Assembly: GCA_009711765.1 (NCBI GenBank)
Contig: VEND01000062.1
Span: forward strand, 1 to 47,917
Source: Bacillota bacterium
Lineage (GTDB): Bacteria; Bacillota; Clostridia; Tissierellales; MES13
DNA length: 47,917 bases
Direction: 5' to 3'
Below the pieces are notes generated by a model, which was given only the letters and a program-made list of their open reading frames with translations, did not search any database and was not told the origin of the DNA. Numbering within the stretch: position 1 is the stretch's first letter; every line of letters begins with the position of its first letter. The translations under genes were made by a program, and so were the position numbers. This document shows, piece by piece, positions 21,474 through 31,070 of this stretch.

Positions 21474-22220
21474 TTAAAAGTTAATTATTTCTTTAAAGTC
21501 TTTAGCTTTTAAACTTGCTCCCCCAACTAAAGCTCCATCTATATCAGTTTCATTCATAATTTCTATTACATTATGAGGCTTAACACTGCCTCCATATTGT
21601 ATTCTCAATTCTTCTGATATATCTAATCCATACTTTTCTTTAACTATATTTCTAATAAAAGAAATCATTTCATTTGCTTCTTTACTAGATGCAGTTTTTC
21701 CTGTACCTATTGCCCATATTGGTTCATAAGCAATTACTATGTTTTTCATATCTTCTTTATCTATACCTTCAAATCCCTTAAGTATTTGCTTTTTAACCTT
21801 TTCATTAGCTTTTTTTGCTTCTCTTTCATCTAAAGTTTCTCCTACACATACTATAGGTTTAATTCCATAATCTATAGCAGACTTTATCTTTTTATTAACT
21901 GTTTCATCTGTTTCGTTAAAATATTCTCTTCTTTCAGAATGGCCTATGATTACATAATCTATACCCATCTCACTTAACATTTCAGGAGATACTTCCCCTG
22001 TATAAGCACCATTTTTTTCCCAGTGCATATTTTGGGCTCCTATTTTAATATCTGTATTTTTTAATTCATTTTTCACTTCACTAAGATGTAAAAACGGAGG
22101 ACAAACAACCACTTCAACATCTGTATTTTCTTCTACTCCCTTTAACTCTTTTACTAAGTTTAATCCTTCAGTAACTGTTTTATTCATCTTCCAATTTCCT
22201 GCTATAATTGGTATACGCAA
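21474..22220 (-). CDS. tpiA: Triosephosphate isomerase
   Basis: A 248-residue TIM-barrel enzyme interconverting dihydroxyacetone phosphate and glyceraldehyde 3-phosphate. Catalytic residues: K11 (GNWKMN), H94 (IIGHSERR) and E166 (AYEPIWAIGTGKTA); the phosphate loop YGGSVKPHN is near the end. The start is TTG, about seven bases after AAGGAGGG, with no ATG nearby; the non-ATG start may lower expression relative to neighbours. It lies 12 bases after pgk and 24 before gpmI. Confidence 0.97.
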   Translation of the reverse strand: MRIPIIAGNWKMNKTVTEGLNLVKELKGVEENTDVEVVVCPPFLHLSEVKNELKNTDIKIGAQNMHWEKNGAYTGEVSPEMLSEMGIDYVIIGHSERREYFNETDETVNKKIKSAIDYGIKPIVCVGETLDEREAKKANEKVKKQILKGFEGIDKEDMKNIVIAYEPIWAIGTGKTASSKEANEMISFIRNIVKEKYGLDISEELRIQYGGSVKPHNVIEIMNETDIDGALVGGASLKAKDFKEIINF

Positions 22221-22232
22221 AATTAACCCTCC

Positions 22233-23426
22233 TTATTTATCTTCGATAGCTTCTATTCCAGGTAAAGACTTACCTTCAAATAATTCTAAAGAAGCTCCTC
22301 CACCAGTGGAAATATGACTCATTTTATCATTAAGTCCAGTCTTTTCAACTGCTGCTGCACTGTCTCCTCCACCTATGATGGTAGTTGCATTAGATTCAGC
22401 TAAAGCCTTAGCAATATCTTCAGTTCCCTTTGCGAAATTTTCCATTTCAAATACTCCCATAGGTCCATTCCAAACAACAGTTTTAGCCTCTTTTATTACT
22501 TTTTTAAAAGTATTTGATGTTTCAGTTCCTATGTCTAATCCCATCATATCATCAGGAATTTCATTAACATCTACAGTTTTAAACTCTGTATCATTTTTAA
22601 ATTCTTTTGCTACTACTGTATCTACAGGAAGTACTATATCTACGCCCTTATCCTTTGCTCTTTTTAATAATTCTTTAGCTAATTTAATTTTTTCCTCTTC
22701 TAATAATGATTTTCCAGTATCTAATCCCTTTGCTTTAAGGAATGTAAACATCATTCCGCCGCCTATTAATAAACTATCTACTTTATCTAATAGATTTTCA
22801 ATAACTCCTATTTTATCTGAAACTTTCGCTCCTCCTAAAATTGCTACAAATGGTTTTTCAGGGCTTGTTATTGCTTTACCCATGACTTCTATTTCTTTTT
22901 TAATCAAATAACCCATTGATGTTGGTAAATATTCAGAAACTCCAACATTAGATGCATGGGCTCTATGGGCTGTTCCGAAAGCATCATTAACAAATAAGTC
23001 AGCTAAAGAAGATAACTCTTTTGCAAATTCTTTATCATTTTTCTTTTCTTCTTTTCTAAATCTTGTATTTTGTAAAAGTACAATTTTACCTTCTTTCATT
23101 TCTTTAGTTGCTTTTTTAGCACTTTCTCCAACAACTTCATCATCTTCAGCAAATAATACTTCCCTACCTAATAAATTAGCCAATCTCTTAGCCACAGGCT
23201 CTAAACTTAATTCAGGTTTAACTTCTCCCTTTGGCCTTCCTAAATGTGACATAAGTATTGGCATTCCGCCTTCTTTTATAATATGCTCTATTGTAGGTAA
23301 TGCACTTTTGATTCTTCTATCATCAGTAATCTCTCCATCATCATTCATAGGTACATTAAAATCACATCTAACTAAAACTTTCTTTCCCTTTAAATCAATA
23401 TCTTCTACCGATTTTTTATTTAACAC
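22233..23426 (-). CDS. pgk: Phosphoglycerate kinase
   Basis: A 397-residue kinase making ATP from 1,3-bisphosphoglycerate. Motifs: [37 protein letters not shown], and the C-terminal nucleotide loop [12 protein letters not shown] and [15 protein letters not shown]. The start chosen is GTG 23426, eight bases after GAGGAG; a GTG three codons upstream overlaps that site. A long hairpin separates it from gap. Confidence 0.97.
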   Translation of the reverse strand: MLNKKSVEDIDLKGKKVLVRCDFNVPMNDDGEITDDRRIKSALPTIEHIIKEGGMPILMSHLGRPKGEVKPELSLEPVAKRLANLLGREVLFAEDDEVVGESAKKATKEMKEGKIVLLQNTRFRKEEKKNDKEFAKELSSLADLFVNDAFGTAHRAHASNVGVSEYLPTSMGYLIKKEIEVMGKAITSPEKPFVAILGGAKVSDKIGVIENLLDKVDSLLIGGGMMFTFLKAKGLDTGKSLLEEEKIKLAKELLKRAKDKGVDIVLPVDTVVAKEFKNDTEFKTVDVNEIPDDMMGLDIGTETSNTFKKVIKEAKTVVWNGPMGVFEMENFAKGTEDIAKALAESNATTIIGGGDSAAAVEKTGLNDKMSHISTGGGASLELFEGKSLPGIEAIEDK

Positions 23427-23473
23427 ATTTATCACTCCTCGTTCTAAGGATCATATTTAAAAACAAAATAAAA

Positions 23474-23510
23474 GGGCAAAGCCGGTTAAGTAGCTATGCT
23501 ACTAACCGGT
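23474..23510 (-). promoter_or_regulatory. Stem-loop between gap and pgk (partial terminator or processing site)
   Basis: CCGGTTA...GTAGC pairs with GCTAC...TAACCGG (about 23482-23509) with one bulged base. On the minus strand it is followed by CTTTGCCCTTTT, a poor U-run, so transcription may be only partly stopped, or the stem may protect the 3' end of the gap message. Confidence 0.6.
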
Positions 23511-23517
23511 CTTTTTA

Positions 23518-24531
23518 TTAAAGTCCTTTATTAGCTATATACTTAGCTAAATCAACAACTCTTGCTGAATATCCCCATTCATTGTCATACCATGAAACTA
23601 TTTTTACCATGTTATCTATAACCATAGTACTCATTCCATCGATTATTGATGAATTAGGATCTTTTCTATAATCTATTGAAACTAAAGGTTCATCTGAATA
23701 TCCTAAAATTCCCTTTAATTCATTTTCAGATGCCTTTCTTAATACATCATTAACTTCTTCAGCTGTTGTATTTTTCTTAACTTCAAATACTATGTCAACA
23801 ACAGAAACTGTAGGAGTTGGTACTCTCATTGCCATACCATTTACTATACCTTTTAATTCAGGTATTACTAATCCAACTGCTTTAGCAGCACCAGTAGTTG
23901 TTGGAATAATAGATTCAGCACATGCTCTAGCTCTTCTTAAATCTTTTTTATGAGATGCATCTAATACATTTTGGTCATTAGTATATGAGTGAACTGTAGT
24001 CATTAAACCTTTATTTATTCCAAAGTTATCTAATATAACTTTAGCAAATGGTGCTAAACAGTTTGTTGTACAAGAAGCATTTGATATAATATTATGTTCA
24101 TCCTTATTGTAATCTTCTTCATTAACTCCCATAACAACTGTAACATCTTCACCCTTAGCAGGTGCACTAATTAATACTTTTTTAGCTCCAGCTGTTAAAT
24201 GCTTTGAAGCACCTTCTCTATCTCTAAATACTCCTGTAGATTCTATAACTAAATCTACTCCCATATCTTTCCATGGTAATTTTTCAGGATCTCTTTCTCC
24301 TAATACCTTTATAGTTTTACCATCAACTACTAAATTTTGACCCTGTACTTCTACTGTACCTTGAAATCTACCAAAATTAGAGTCATATTTAAATAAGTGT
24401 GCTAAATCCTCAATATTAGATGGATTATTAATAGCAACAACCTCAAAATCACTTACTTTATCCTCCATTACAATTCTTAATACATTTCTTCCTATTCTTC
24501 CAAAACCATTAATAGCAACTTTCATTGTCAT
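23518..24531 (-). CDS. gap: Glyceraldehyde-3-phosphate dehydrogenase, phosphorylating
   Basis: A 337-residue enzyme oxidising glyceraldehyde 3-phosphate to 1,3-bisphosphoglycerate. [10 protein letters not shown] (7-16) is the dinucleotide fold, C154 in SNASCTTNC the catalytic cysteine, followed by [11 protein letters not shown] and [21 protein letters not shown]. Two cofactor-contact positions deviate from classical NAD-only enzymes: VAINNP has N36 where an Asp is usual, and LDASHKK (A192, S193) replaces the Leu-Pro pair of NAD enzymes. These resemble NADP-accepting GAPDHs. GGAGG stands seven bases before the ATG. It is the first enzyme gene after the regulator cggR. Confidence 0.96.
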   Translation of the reverse strand: MTMKVAINGFGRIGRNVLRIVMEDKVSDFEVVAINNPSNIEDLAHLFKYDSNFGRFQGTVEVQGQNLVVDGKTIKVLGERDPEKLPWKDMGVDLVIESTGVFRDREGASKHLTAGAKKVLISAPAKGEDVTVVMGVNEEDYNKDEHNIISNASCTTNCLAPFAKVILDNFGINKGLMTTVHSYTNDQNVLDASHKKDLRRARACAESIIPTTTGAAKAVGLVIPELKGIVNGMAMRVPTPTVSVVDIVFEVKKNTTAEEVNDVLRKASENELKGILGYSDEPLVSIDYRKDPNSSIIDGMSTMVIDNMVKIVSWYDNEWGYSARVVDLAKYIANKGL

Positions 24532-24576
24532 AATATTTCCTCCTTAAATTTATTATTTTACTACTTATTAAGTAGC

Positions 24577-25602
24577 TTATTTAACCATATTTAAAATCTC
24601 TTTTGCAGCCCCCTCATCCGTTATTAATACAATATCCTTTTTAAGGGATGAGATTGCTTTTATCGCCTTTGCTTTTTCTGAACCGCAGGCAACTCCAATA
24701 ACTGTTTTTATTTTCTTAAAATCATCTAAAGTAATTCCAACTGTACTAGATTCTCTAACTATCTCTCCATTTAAATCAAAATAGTATCCAAAGGCTTCAG
24801 CTACAGCTCCCTTATTTAACAAATCAGTAAGTAATTCTTCAGATAATTTTCTTCTTTTTGCCATTGTATCTGCTCTACCTATTCCAAATATTAATGCATT
24901 CATTTTTTTTAGCATATCAACTAATTCTCTAATTTCTTCAACTTGTAAAAGAGTATTTAAAGCTTCTTTATTTATGTTATCAGGCACATGTAATAACTTA
25001 TAACTTCCGTCTAATCGTTTTGCTAATCTTGCTGCTATATTGTTTGCTTGCATTTCGACATTTCTTCCTATTCCACCTCTTGCCGGTAAAACTAAAATAT
25101 CTTTTAGTTTAGTATTATAGAGCATAGCATCTGCTACTGATGCCATAGTACTACCTCCAGTTATCCCTATTATATTATTATCCTTAATTGTGTTTTTTAT
25201 AAATTCTGCTGCAGTTTTTCCTACATCTTTTTTTATAAAATTATCTTTATCAAAGTCTCCTGGTACTATAATAATTTTTTTAATTTTTAGCTTTTGCTGT
25301 AAACTTTCTTCTAAGTTTGTTAAACCCTTAAGTTTATGTATAAAACCCTTTAATTGATCTATTATTATCTTTCCATCCTCAGTGACATTCATACCCACAG
25401 ATTTTATTTCTAATAATCCTTGCTTTTTTAAAATATTAACCTCTGTCCTAATAATTCTTTCGCCAATACCTAAATTACCAGCTAGAGTCCTTCTTCCTAT
25501 GGGTTCATTATAATAGATATTTCTTAAAATATTATACCTTTTTTCTAGAATTTCAGTCATCTCGGGTATTATCTTTTTTTGAAGTGTTAAAATATCTTCC
25601 AT
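24577..25602 (-). CDS. cggR: Central glycolytic genes regulator CggR (SorC/DeoR family)
   Basis: A 341-residue repressor of the gap operon; in Bacillus it is released from DNA by fructose 1,6-bisphosphate. An N-terminal winged helix (about 18-75, with GRRTLAGNLGIGERIIRTEV) is followed by a sugar-phosphate-binding domain with IGITGGSTMASVADAM and VLPARGGIGRNVEMQAN. ATG 25602 gives nearly the same length as B. subtilis CggR and follows AAGGGGAG by seven bases; the frame open further upstream runs into the operator. First gene of the operon, autoregulated by the tandem sites just upstream. Confidence 0.95.
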   Translation of the reverse strand: MEDILTLQKKIIPEMTEILEKRYNILRNIYYNEPIGRRTLAGNLGIGERIIRTEVNILKKQGLLEIKSVGMNVTEDGKIIIDQLKGFIHKLKGLTNLEESLQQKLKIKKIIIVPGDFDKDNFIKKDVGKTAAEFIKNTIKDNNIIGITGGSTMASVADAMLYNTKLKDILVLPARGGIGRNVEMQANNIAARLAKRLDGSYKLLHVPDNINKEALNTLLQVEEIRELVDMLKKMNALIFGIGRADTMAKRRKLSEELLTDLLNKGAVAEAFGYYFDLNGEIVRESSTVGITLDDFKKIKTVIGVACGSEKAKAIKAISSLKKDIVLITDEGAAKEILNMVK

Positions 25603-25619
25603 TATTATGCTCCCCTTAT

Positions 25620-25655
25620 GGACTTTTTTAGTCCCTATTGTTATATTCTGTCCCA
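25620..25655 (-). promoter_or_regulatory. CggR-type operator, proximal copy
   Basis: On the minus strand TGGGAC-N14-GGGAC followed by TAAAAAAGTCC. Tandem GGGAC half-sites spaced 19 bases apart, the second part of an inverted repeat, resemble the CggR operator of Bacillus. It lies about 18 bases before the cggR start codon. Confidence 0.7.
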
Positions 25656-25721
25656 ACAGTTACATATAAAAAACAATAAATATTTATTGTTATTATCCCT
25701 TTAACTGTAATTTTTATACTA

Positions 25722-25758
25722 GGGACTATTTTTGTCCCTGTTGTTAAGTTGCGTCCCA
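25722..25758 (-). promoter_or_regulatory. CggR-type operator, distal copy
   Basis: A second minus-strand TGGGAC-N14-GGGAC followed by AAAAATAGTCCC, of the same architecture as 25620-25655 and about 100 bases farther upstream. The promoter presumably lies near or between the two copies, but no convincing -35/-10 pair was found. Confidence 0.65.
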
Positions 25759-25848
25759 TATCTATCAAAAAAATATTTCCAATTAACCTACACTGAACAT
25801 TATAATTCACTTATAAAAAAATATCAAGGGTTTAATTAAAACAAAATT

Positions 25849-25878
25849 AAAAAATCTGGATTTAAACTCCAGATTTTT
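25849..25878 (-). terminator. Intrinsic terminator of rpoN
   Basis: AAAAATCTGGA pairs with TCCAGATTTTT around a short loop and on the minus strand is followed by T-rich sequence; its 5' arm touches the rpoN stop codon. Confidence 0.8.
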
Positions 25879-27253
25879 AAGAATATCGTTTTCTTCTTGT
25901 TGAAGATGGTATATTTAATTCATCTCTATATTTAGCAACTGTTCTTCTTGATATTTTAATATTTTTTTCCTTTAAATTATCTGCTATTTTCTGGTCACTT
26001 AAAGGTTTCTTTGGATTTTCACTTTCTATCATCTCACTTATCATTGTCTTAACACTTGTTGATGCAACTTCTCCACTTTTACCCTTTACTCCGCTAGAAA
26101 AGAAATATCTAAGTTCAAATATTCCTCTAGGAGTTTGAACATATTTACCATTTGTAGCTCTACTTACTGTTGATTCATGGACATCAATATCTTCTGCTAC
26201 TTCTTTTAATGTTAACGGTTTCAAAGACATTTTTCCTTTTTCAAAAAAATCCTTTTGAAATTTTAATAATGATTTAACAACATTGTAAATTGTCATTCTT
26301 CTTTGTTCTATACTTTTAATTAGCCACATTGCAGAATTTAATTTCTGTGTAATAAATTTAGAAGTATCGTTATCTTCATTATTAATCATTTGTTTATAAA
26401 AGCTATTTACAGAAAGCTTTGGAGCTGTGGAATCTTTTACTATTATCACAAATTCCCCATCAACCTTTTCTACTACTACATCGGGAGTGACAAATTTTAC
26501 ATCATCTCCTTCATGATAAAAACCCCTTCCAGGCTTAGGTTCTAAAGATTTAATTAAATCACAAACCTTTTGTACATGCTCAATATCAGTATTTAATTTT
26601 TTACCAATTTTAGAAAGCTTATTCATTGCAATATCCTCTAAATACTTATCTACAATTTCAAAAGCTATATCATCTTTTATTCCCTTAATTTTTAACTGAT
26701 TTATCAAACACTCACCTAAATCTCTAGCAGCTACTCCAACAGGATCAAAGGTCTGAACTACTTTTAAAACCTTTTCAACTTCTTTTATATTTACATTAAG
26801 TTGTTTTGCTATATCTTTAATAGGATTACTCAGATAACCATTTTTATCTATACTTTCAATAATTAGTTCTGCTATCTGTTTGTTAATTTCATCGAATATT
26901 GTTAAATCCATTTGAAGTAGCAAATGATCCTTTAACGTTTTTTCTTCAGAAACAAAGTTTTCAAAGGAATAATCTTTCTGTTCACTTTTTCTATTGCTTT
27001 TATAGCTTATATCGTCATATTGACCTAGATATTCTTTCCAATCCTCTTGATCCATTTCTTTAGTGGGATCCTCTATATCTTCATGTTGACTTTTAGAATC
27101 TATTTCAAGTAAGGGATTAGACTCCATTTGTTGGTCAATATATTCCCTAAGTTCTAGACTGGTAAATTGTAAAAGTTGTATAGCCTGTCTAAGCTCTGGT
27201 GTCATTATTAATTTTTGTGCTTGCTCTAAAGATAAATCAAAACCCAGTCTCAT
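25877..27253 (-). CDS. rpoN: RNA polymerase sigma-54 factor
   Basis: A 458-residue sigma factor for activator-dependent promoters. The N-terminal activator-interacting region is Gln/Leu-rich (LSLEQAQKLIMTPELRQAIQ), a core-binding region with FDPVGVAARDLGECL follows, then a helix-turn-helix (VHESTVSRATNGKYVQTPRG), and near the end the RpoN box SRRTVAKYRDEL, which contacts the -24 element. Length is normal. GGGGTG precedes the ATG. It sits directly upstream of cggR but has its own terminator and promoter. I saw no obvious -24/-12 promoter in the window and no bEBP activator gene. Confidence 0.96.
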   Translation of the reverse strand: MRLGFDLSLEQAQKLIMTPELRQAIQLLQFTSLELREYIDQQMESNPLLEIDSKSQHEDIEDPTKEMDQEDWKEYLGQYDDISYKSNRKSEQKDYSFENFVSEEKTLKDHLLLQMDLTIFDEINKQIAELIIESIDKNGYLSNPIKDIAKQLNVNIKEVEKVLKVVQTFDPVGVAARDLGECLINQLKIKGIKDDIAFEIVDKYLEDIAMNKLSKIGKKLNTDIEHVQKVCDLIKSLEPKPGRGFYHEGDDVKFVTPDVVVEKVDGEFVIIVKDSTAPKLSVNSFYKQMINNEDNDTSKFITQKLNSAMWLIKSIEQRRMTIYNVVKSLLKFQKDFFEKGKMSLKPLTLKEVAEDIDVHESTVSRATNGKYVQTPRGIFELRYFFSSGVKGKSGEVASTSVKTMISEMIESENPKKPLSDQKIADNLKEKNIKISRRTVAKYRDELNIPSSTRRKRYS

Positions 27254-27315
27254 CTTTTCACCCCAAACTAAAATTTAAACTTCTTTCTTTAATATATGAA
27301 ATTAGACCTATATTT

Positions 27316-27345
27316 ATTATATCAAAAGTACCATGATAACCACAA
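27316..27345 (-). promoter_or_regulatory. Putative promoter of rpoN
   Basis: On the minus strand TTGTGG (27340-27345), an 18-base spacer and TATAAT (27316-27321), about 60 bases before the rpoN start. Confidence 0.55.
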
Positions 27346-27382
27346 ATACTATATTTAGAAATACATTATATTACATTTAAAG

Positions 27383-27410
27383 AAAAAAAAGAACACATTG
27401 CTGTGTTCTT
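27383..27410 (-). terminator. Intrinsic terminator of the nucleoside transporter operon
   Basis: GAACAC-N6-GTGTTC (27391-27408) is followed on the minus strand by eight T residues, directly after the last permease gene. Confidence 0.88.
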
Positions 27411-27411
27411 T

Positions 27412-28344
27412 TTAAGCTTCATCTTTTTCATAGGGTATACCATCAGCCGCTGGACCATTAGCTCTTCCTACAAAGCCTGTTAATATAACTAATGTTAATA
27501 CATAAGGAAGCATTGCTAATATTTGTGATGAAACTTGTAAGTCTGTTCTTCCTATAAATATAACAAGTCCTTGGGAAGCCCCAAATAATAAACAAGCAAG
27601 CATCGCACCTTGAGGTTTCCATTTACCAAAAATCATTGCTGCAAGGGCAATAAAACCATGACCTGATATTAATGTAGGTCTAAAGTTAGAAACAACTGCT
27701 AAACTCATTGCAGCCCCTCCAAATCCTGCGAAAATACCTGATAATATAACACATAAATATCTAATCTTATAAACATTTATTCCCAAAGTATCAGCTGCTT
27801 TAGGATGCTCTCCTACAGCCCTTATTCTTAATCCTAACTTAGTTTTATATAATAAAAACCACATAATTAGTACTAACAAGAATGCTAGATACACAGTTGC
27901 ATATTGATTAAAAACTAAATCTAGAAATGAATTTTGAGCAAATACTCCATTTAATGGTCTTGGCATTTTAGCATTAAAATCAATCGATTCTGTCATTGTA
28001 GCTCCATCGAAAAATAAACGACTTAAAAACAATGCTAATCCAGGCCCTAAAAAGTTAATAGCAATACCTGAAACTACTTGGTCTGCTGCAAAGGTTACTG
28101 AAGCTATAGCATGTAATAAAGCTAAAATTCCAGAAGCTATACCTGCTGCTAAAAATGCTAGCCAAGGGTTTCCAGAATAAAATCCAACAGTAGCACCTGT
28201 AAATGCTCCTATAGCCATCATTCCCTCAAGTCCTATATTAACAACCCCGGAGTTTTCAGAAATTACTCCCCCAAGGGATGTAAACATTAAAGGTGCTGAA
28301 TATAATAAAGTTGTTCCTAGTATAAATCCAAGATTAGCCAACAT
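27412..28344 (-). CDS. Nucleoside ABC transporter permease (NupQ/YufQ-like)
   Basis: A 310-residue membrane protein of the BPD_transp_2 type with about eight to ten hydrophobic segments. Typical motifs are SGVVNIGLEGMMAIGAFTG near the start and RAVGEHPKAADTLGINVYK in the cytoplasmic loop. It forms the membrane pore with the neighbouring permease. ATG 28344, four bases after GAGGTGAT, is chosen; it overlaps the preceding gene by 11 bases, so translation is coupled. Last gene of a four-gene operon for purine or general nucleoside uptake. Confidence 0.9.
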   Translation of the reverse strand: MLANLGFILGTTLLYSAPLMFTSLGGVISENSGVVNIGLEGMMAIGAFTGATVGFYSGNPWLAFLAAGIASGILALLHAIASVTFAADQVVSGIAINFLGPGLALFLSRLFFDGATMTESIDFNAKMPRPLNGVFAQNSFLDLVFNQYATVYLAFLLVLIMWFLLYKTKLGLRIRAVGEHPKAADTLGINVYKIRYLCVILSGIFAGFGGAAMSLAVVSNFRPTLISGHGFIALAAMIFGKWKPQGAMLACLLFGASQGLVIFIGRTDLQVSSQILAMLPYVLTLVILTGFVGRANGPAADGIPYEKDEA

Positions 28345-29470
28345 TTTTATCACCTCTCTTGTTGCTTCTAAAATCTAGTACCATTTTAATAAATTTTGGG
28401 ATTGCTATAAAAAATACTATAGTACCTATAACTATATCTATCATCTCAGATGGAGCTCCTAAAGTTGATTGTATTTTAGGCCCTCCATATTTTAAAGCTC
28501 CAAATAATAATCCTGCAAAAACACTACCAAAAGCTGTATTACTACCAATAAGAGAAACTGCTATACCATCGAAACCATAACCCTCCATTGCAGCTAATTT
28601 AGTTACAGCCTTAGTAACTCCCATAACTTGTAAAGCTCCTGCAGCACCAGCTAAAGATCCTGCTATAAACATTGATTTCACCATACTTTTTTCAACTGCT
28701 ATTCCACCATATTCAGCAGCATGTTTATTAAATCCAACTGCTCTTAATTCATATCCTAAGGTAGTTTTATTTAAAATATACCAAACTACTACAGCTAATA
28801 ATAAAGCTACTAGAAAGCCCCAGTTAGCAGGTGTTTTTAATATATCTTGTAAAATTGGATGATTACTCAACCACTGTCTTCCTGCATCTGTCCATTTCCA
28901 TTTCTCTAAAATTATAATTCTGGCTGTATCTAGTATTTTATAACTTGATTCACTTTCTGGTCTTCTAACACCTTCAGACATAACTATAAAATTATTTAAA
29001 TAAAGAGCTATCCAGTTAAGCATAATAGTTGCAATAACTTCATGTACTCCGAACTTAGCTTTTAAAAATCCTGCTATACCTCCATATAGTCCAGCTGCTA
29101 AAGCAGCTAGTAAAAATACAAAAATCACATGTATTACTGGTGGTAAATGAAGGAAATATCCGACCATTGTAGCAACTAATGCCCCTATTATATATTGCCC
29201 CTCTGCTCCTATATTAAACAGTCCCGTTCTAAATGCAAAAGCAACAGAAAGTCCTGTAAGAATAAGAGGAGTAGAATAAAGAATAGTATAAGCTATATAT
29301 TTTGGTCTTCCAAATATTCCTCTTATTATAATTCCGTAGGCTGTTATTGGATTATATCCGGCTACTAATAATGCAATAGCACCTACTATAAGTCCAATGA
29401 AAATAGATATAAAGGTAAAACCTACTTTACCTTTGAAAAACTTTTTTAATGAAAACTTACTCTTGGCCAT
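28334..29470 (-). CDS. Nucleoside ABC transporter permease (NupP/YufP-like)
   Basis: A 378-residue membrane permease, partner of the downstream permease. Family motifs: GLSVAFAFRTGLFNIGAEGQ, HEVIATIMLNWIALYL and ELRAVGFNKHAAEYGGI, the last being the ATPase-contact loop. ATG 29470 follows GGAGGTG by six bases; the GTG three codons earlier lies inside that site. It overlaps the ATPase gene by 14 bases. Confidence 0.9.
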   Translation of the reverse strand: MAKSKFSLKKFFKGKVGFTFISIFIGLIVGAIALLVAGYNPITAYGIIIRGIFGRPKYIAYTILYSTPLILTGLSVAFAFRTGLFNIGAEGQYIIGALVATMVGYFLHLPPVIHVIFVFLLAALAAGLYGGIAGFLKAKFGVHEVIATIMLNWIALYLNNFIVMSEGVRRPESESSYKILDTARIIILEKWKWTDAGRQWLSNHPILQDILKTPANWGFLVALLLAVVVWYILNKTTLGYELRAVGFNKHAAEYGGIAVEKSMVKSMFIAGSLAGAAGALQVMGVTKAVTKLAAMEGYGFDGIAVSLIGSNTAFGSVFAGLLFGALKYGGPKIQSTLGAPSEMIDIVIGTIVFFIAIPKFIKMVLDFRSNKRGDKNVG

Positions 29471-31001
29471 CTGTAGCACCTCCTCCAGCCATCATAAGAC
29501 CTAGCTTATTTTCATTTGCATCTTTTTGGTCTATAACACCTACTATTTTTCCTTCATATATGACAGCTATTCTATCTGATACATTCATTACTTCATCTAA
29601 TTCTAAAGAGACTAAAAGTACTGCTTTACCTTTATCCCTTTGTTCAACTAAAGATTTGTGCACATATTCAATGGCCCCAACATCTAAACCTCTTGTAGGT
29701 TGTGAAGCAATAAGTAAATCTGGATCATTAGATACTTCCCTTGCAATAATCACCTTTTGTTGATTACCTCCTGAAAGGGCTTTAGCTTTTATCTTTTCAT
29801 TATCTGGTCTAATATCAAACCTTTTTATTAGTTTCTTAGCATAATCATTTATACCTTTAGGATTAAGTATCCCGTTTTTTGAAAATGGTTTTTTATGATA
29901 ATTTTCTAAAATCATATTCTCTTCTACTGAATACTCTAATACTAAACCTCTTTTTTGTCTATCTTCAGGTATTGTGGATACTTTACTTTCTATAATATTT
30001 TTTGGTTCTTTATTAGTAATATCTTTTCCATTCATTAATACTTTTCCATTAGTAATTTTTCTAAGGCCAGTAATTCCTTCAACTAACTCTGTTTGACCGT
30101 TTCCATCTACTCCGGCTATTCCTAGTATCTCTCCAGAATGAACTTCTAAAGATAAACCATCTACAGCTTCTATACCACGATTATCTGAAACAACAAGATC
30201 GTCTATTTTTAGAACTACATTCCCTTTTTCTTTATCCTCTTTATCTACTTCAAAACTAACCTCTCTTCCTACCATTTTAGAAGCTAATTCATCTTCATCT
30301 GTTTTGGATACATCCACAGTATCAATGTGTTTACCTCTACGAATTATTGTACAATAATCTGCAACCATTTTTATTTCTTTTAGTTTATGGGTAATTATTA
30401 TAATACTTTTACCTTCTTTTGTTAAATTTCTTATTATTTCAACTAAATCCTTAATTTCCTGAGGAGTTAAAACTGCTGTAGGTTCATCTAATATAAGTAT
30501 CTCTGCCCCCCTATATAAAGCCTTTAATATTTCTACTCTCTGTTGCATACCTACTGTTATGTCTTCTATCTTTTGATCAGGATCAACATGCAGTCCATAT
30601 TTTTCAGAAAGTTTTTTTACTTCCTTTACAGCTTTTTTCATATCTAATTGACCCATTCCCTTAGTAGTTTCCATTCCTAGGATAATATTTTCTGCCACAG
30701 TAAAGGGTTCAACTAACATAAAATGCTGATGGACCATTCCTATTCCCTTTTCTATTGCAACATTAGGATCTTGTATTTCAATTTTTTCCCCATTTATAGA
30801 AATATCCCCAGCAGTAGGATTATAAAGTCCATATAATACATTCATTAAGGTTGTCTTTCCTGCACCATTTTCTCCTAAAAGGGCATGTACTTCACCTTTG
30901 TGGACTGTTAAATTAATATTATTATTAGCTGTAAAATCTCCAAATTTCTTAGTTATATTTTTCATTTCCACGACTTTTTGGTCAAAATCAATGTTACTCA
31001 A
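29457..31001 (-). CDS. Nucleoside ABC transporter ATPase, tandem domains (NupO/YufO-like)
   Basis: A 514-residue protein with two ABC domains, as in sugar/nucleoside importers of the RbsA-like group. NBD1: Walker A GENGAGKTTLM and LDEPTAVLTPQE; NBD2: GVDGNGQTELVEG, where the Walker A Lys is replaced as usual in this group, and LSGGNQQKVIIAREV with ASQPTRGLD. The start is TTG at 31001, preceded by AGGAGGTCA with rather long spacing. A stem-loop at 31028-31057 separates it from the binding protein gene, probably giving lower expression than the lipoprotein. Confidence 0.92.
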   Translation of the reverse strand: MSNIDFDQKVVEMKNITKKFGDFTANNNINLTVHKGEVHALLGENGAGKTTLMNVLYGLYNPTAGDISINGEKIEIQDPNVAIEKGIGMVHQHFMLVEPFTVAENIILGMETTKGMGQLDMKKAVKEVKKLSEKYGLHVDPDQKIEDITVGMQQRVEILKALYRGAEILILDEPTAVLTPQEIKDLVEIIRNLTKEGKSIIIITHKLKEIKMVADYCTIIRRGKHIDTVDVSKTDEDELASKMVGREVSFEVDKEDKEKGNVVLKIDDLVVSDNRGIEAVDGLSLEVHSGEILGIAGVDGNGQTELVEGITGLRKITNGKVLMNGKDITNKEPKNIIESKVSTIPEDRQKRGLVLEYSVEENMILENYHKKPFSKNGILNPKGINDYAKKLIKRFDIRPDNEKIKAKALSGGNQQKVIIAREVSNDPDLLIASQPTRGLDVGAIEYVHKSLVEQRDKGKAVLLVSLELDEVMNVSDRIAVIYEGKIVGVIDQKDANENKLGLMMAGGGATDGQE

Positions 31002-31027
31002 AAAAATGACCTCCTATCTTTATATCT

Positions 31028-31057
31028 AAACAGCTCAGACTTAAGTCCGAGCTGTTT
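31028..31057 (-). terminator. Stem-loop between binding protein and ATPase genes (partial terminator)
   Basis: AAACAGCTC.GACTTAAGTC.GAGCTGTTT forms a long hairpin with one mismatch. The following bases on the minus strand (AGATAT) make a poor U-run, so read-through is expected; it likely sets an excess of binding protein over transporter. Confidence 0.6.
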
Positions 31058-31070
31058 AAAATAATTTATT

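Noticed and set aside
22375-22911. 178-codon plus-strand open frame inside pgk
   Set aside because: Antisense to a strongly conserved enzyme gene; composition is that of a reverse-complement artefact.
25628-25810. 60-codon minus-strand open frame upstream of cggR
   Set aside because: It overlaps both CggR-type operators and has no ribosome site or recognisable sequence; it is the regulatory region.
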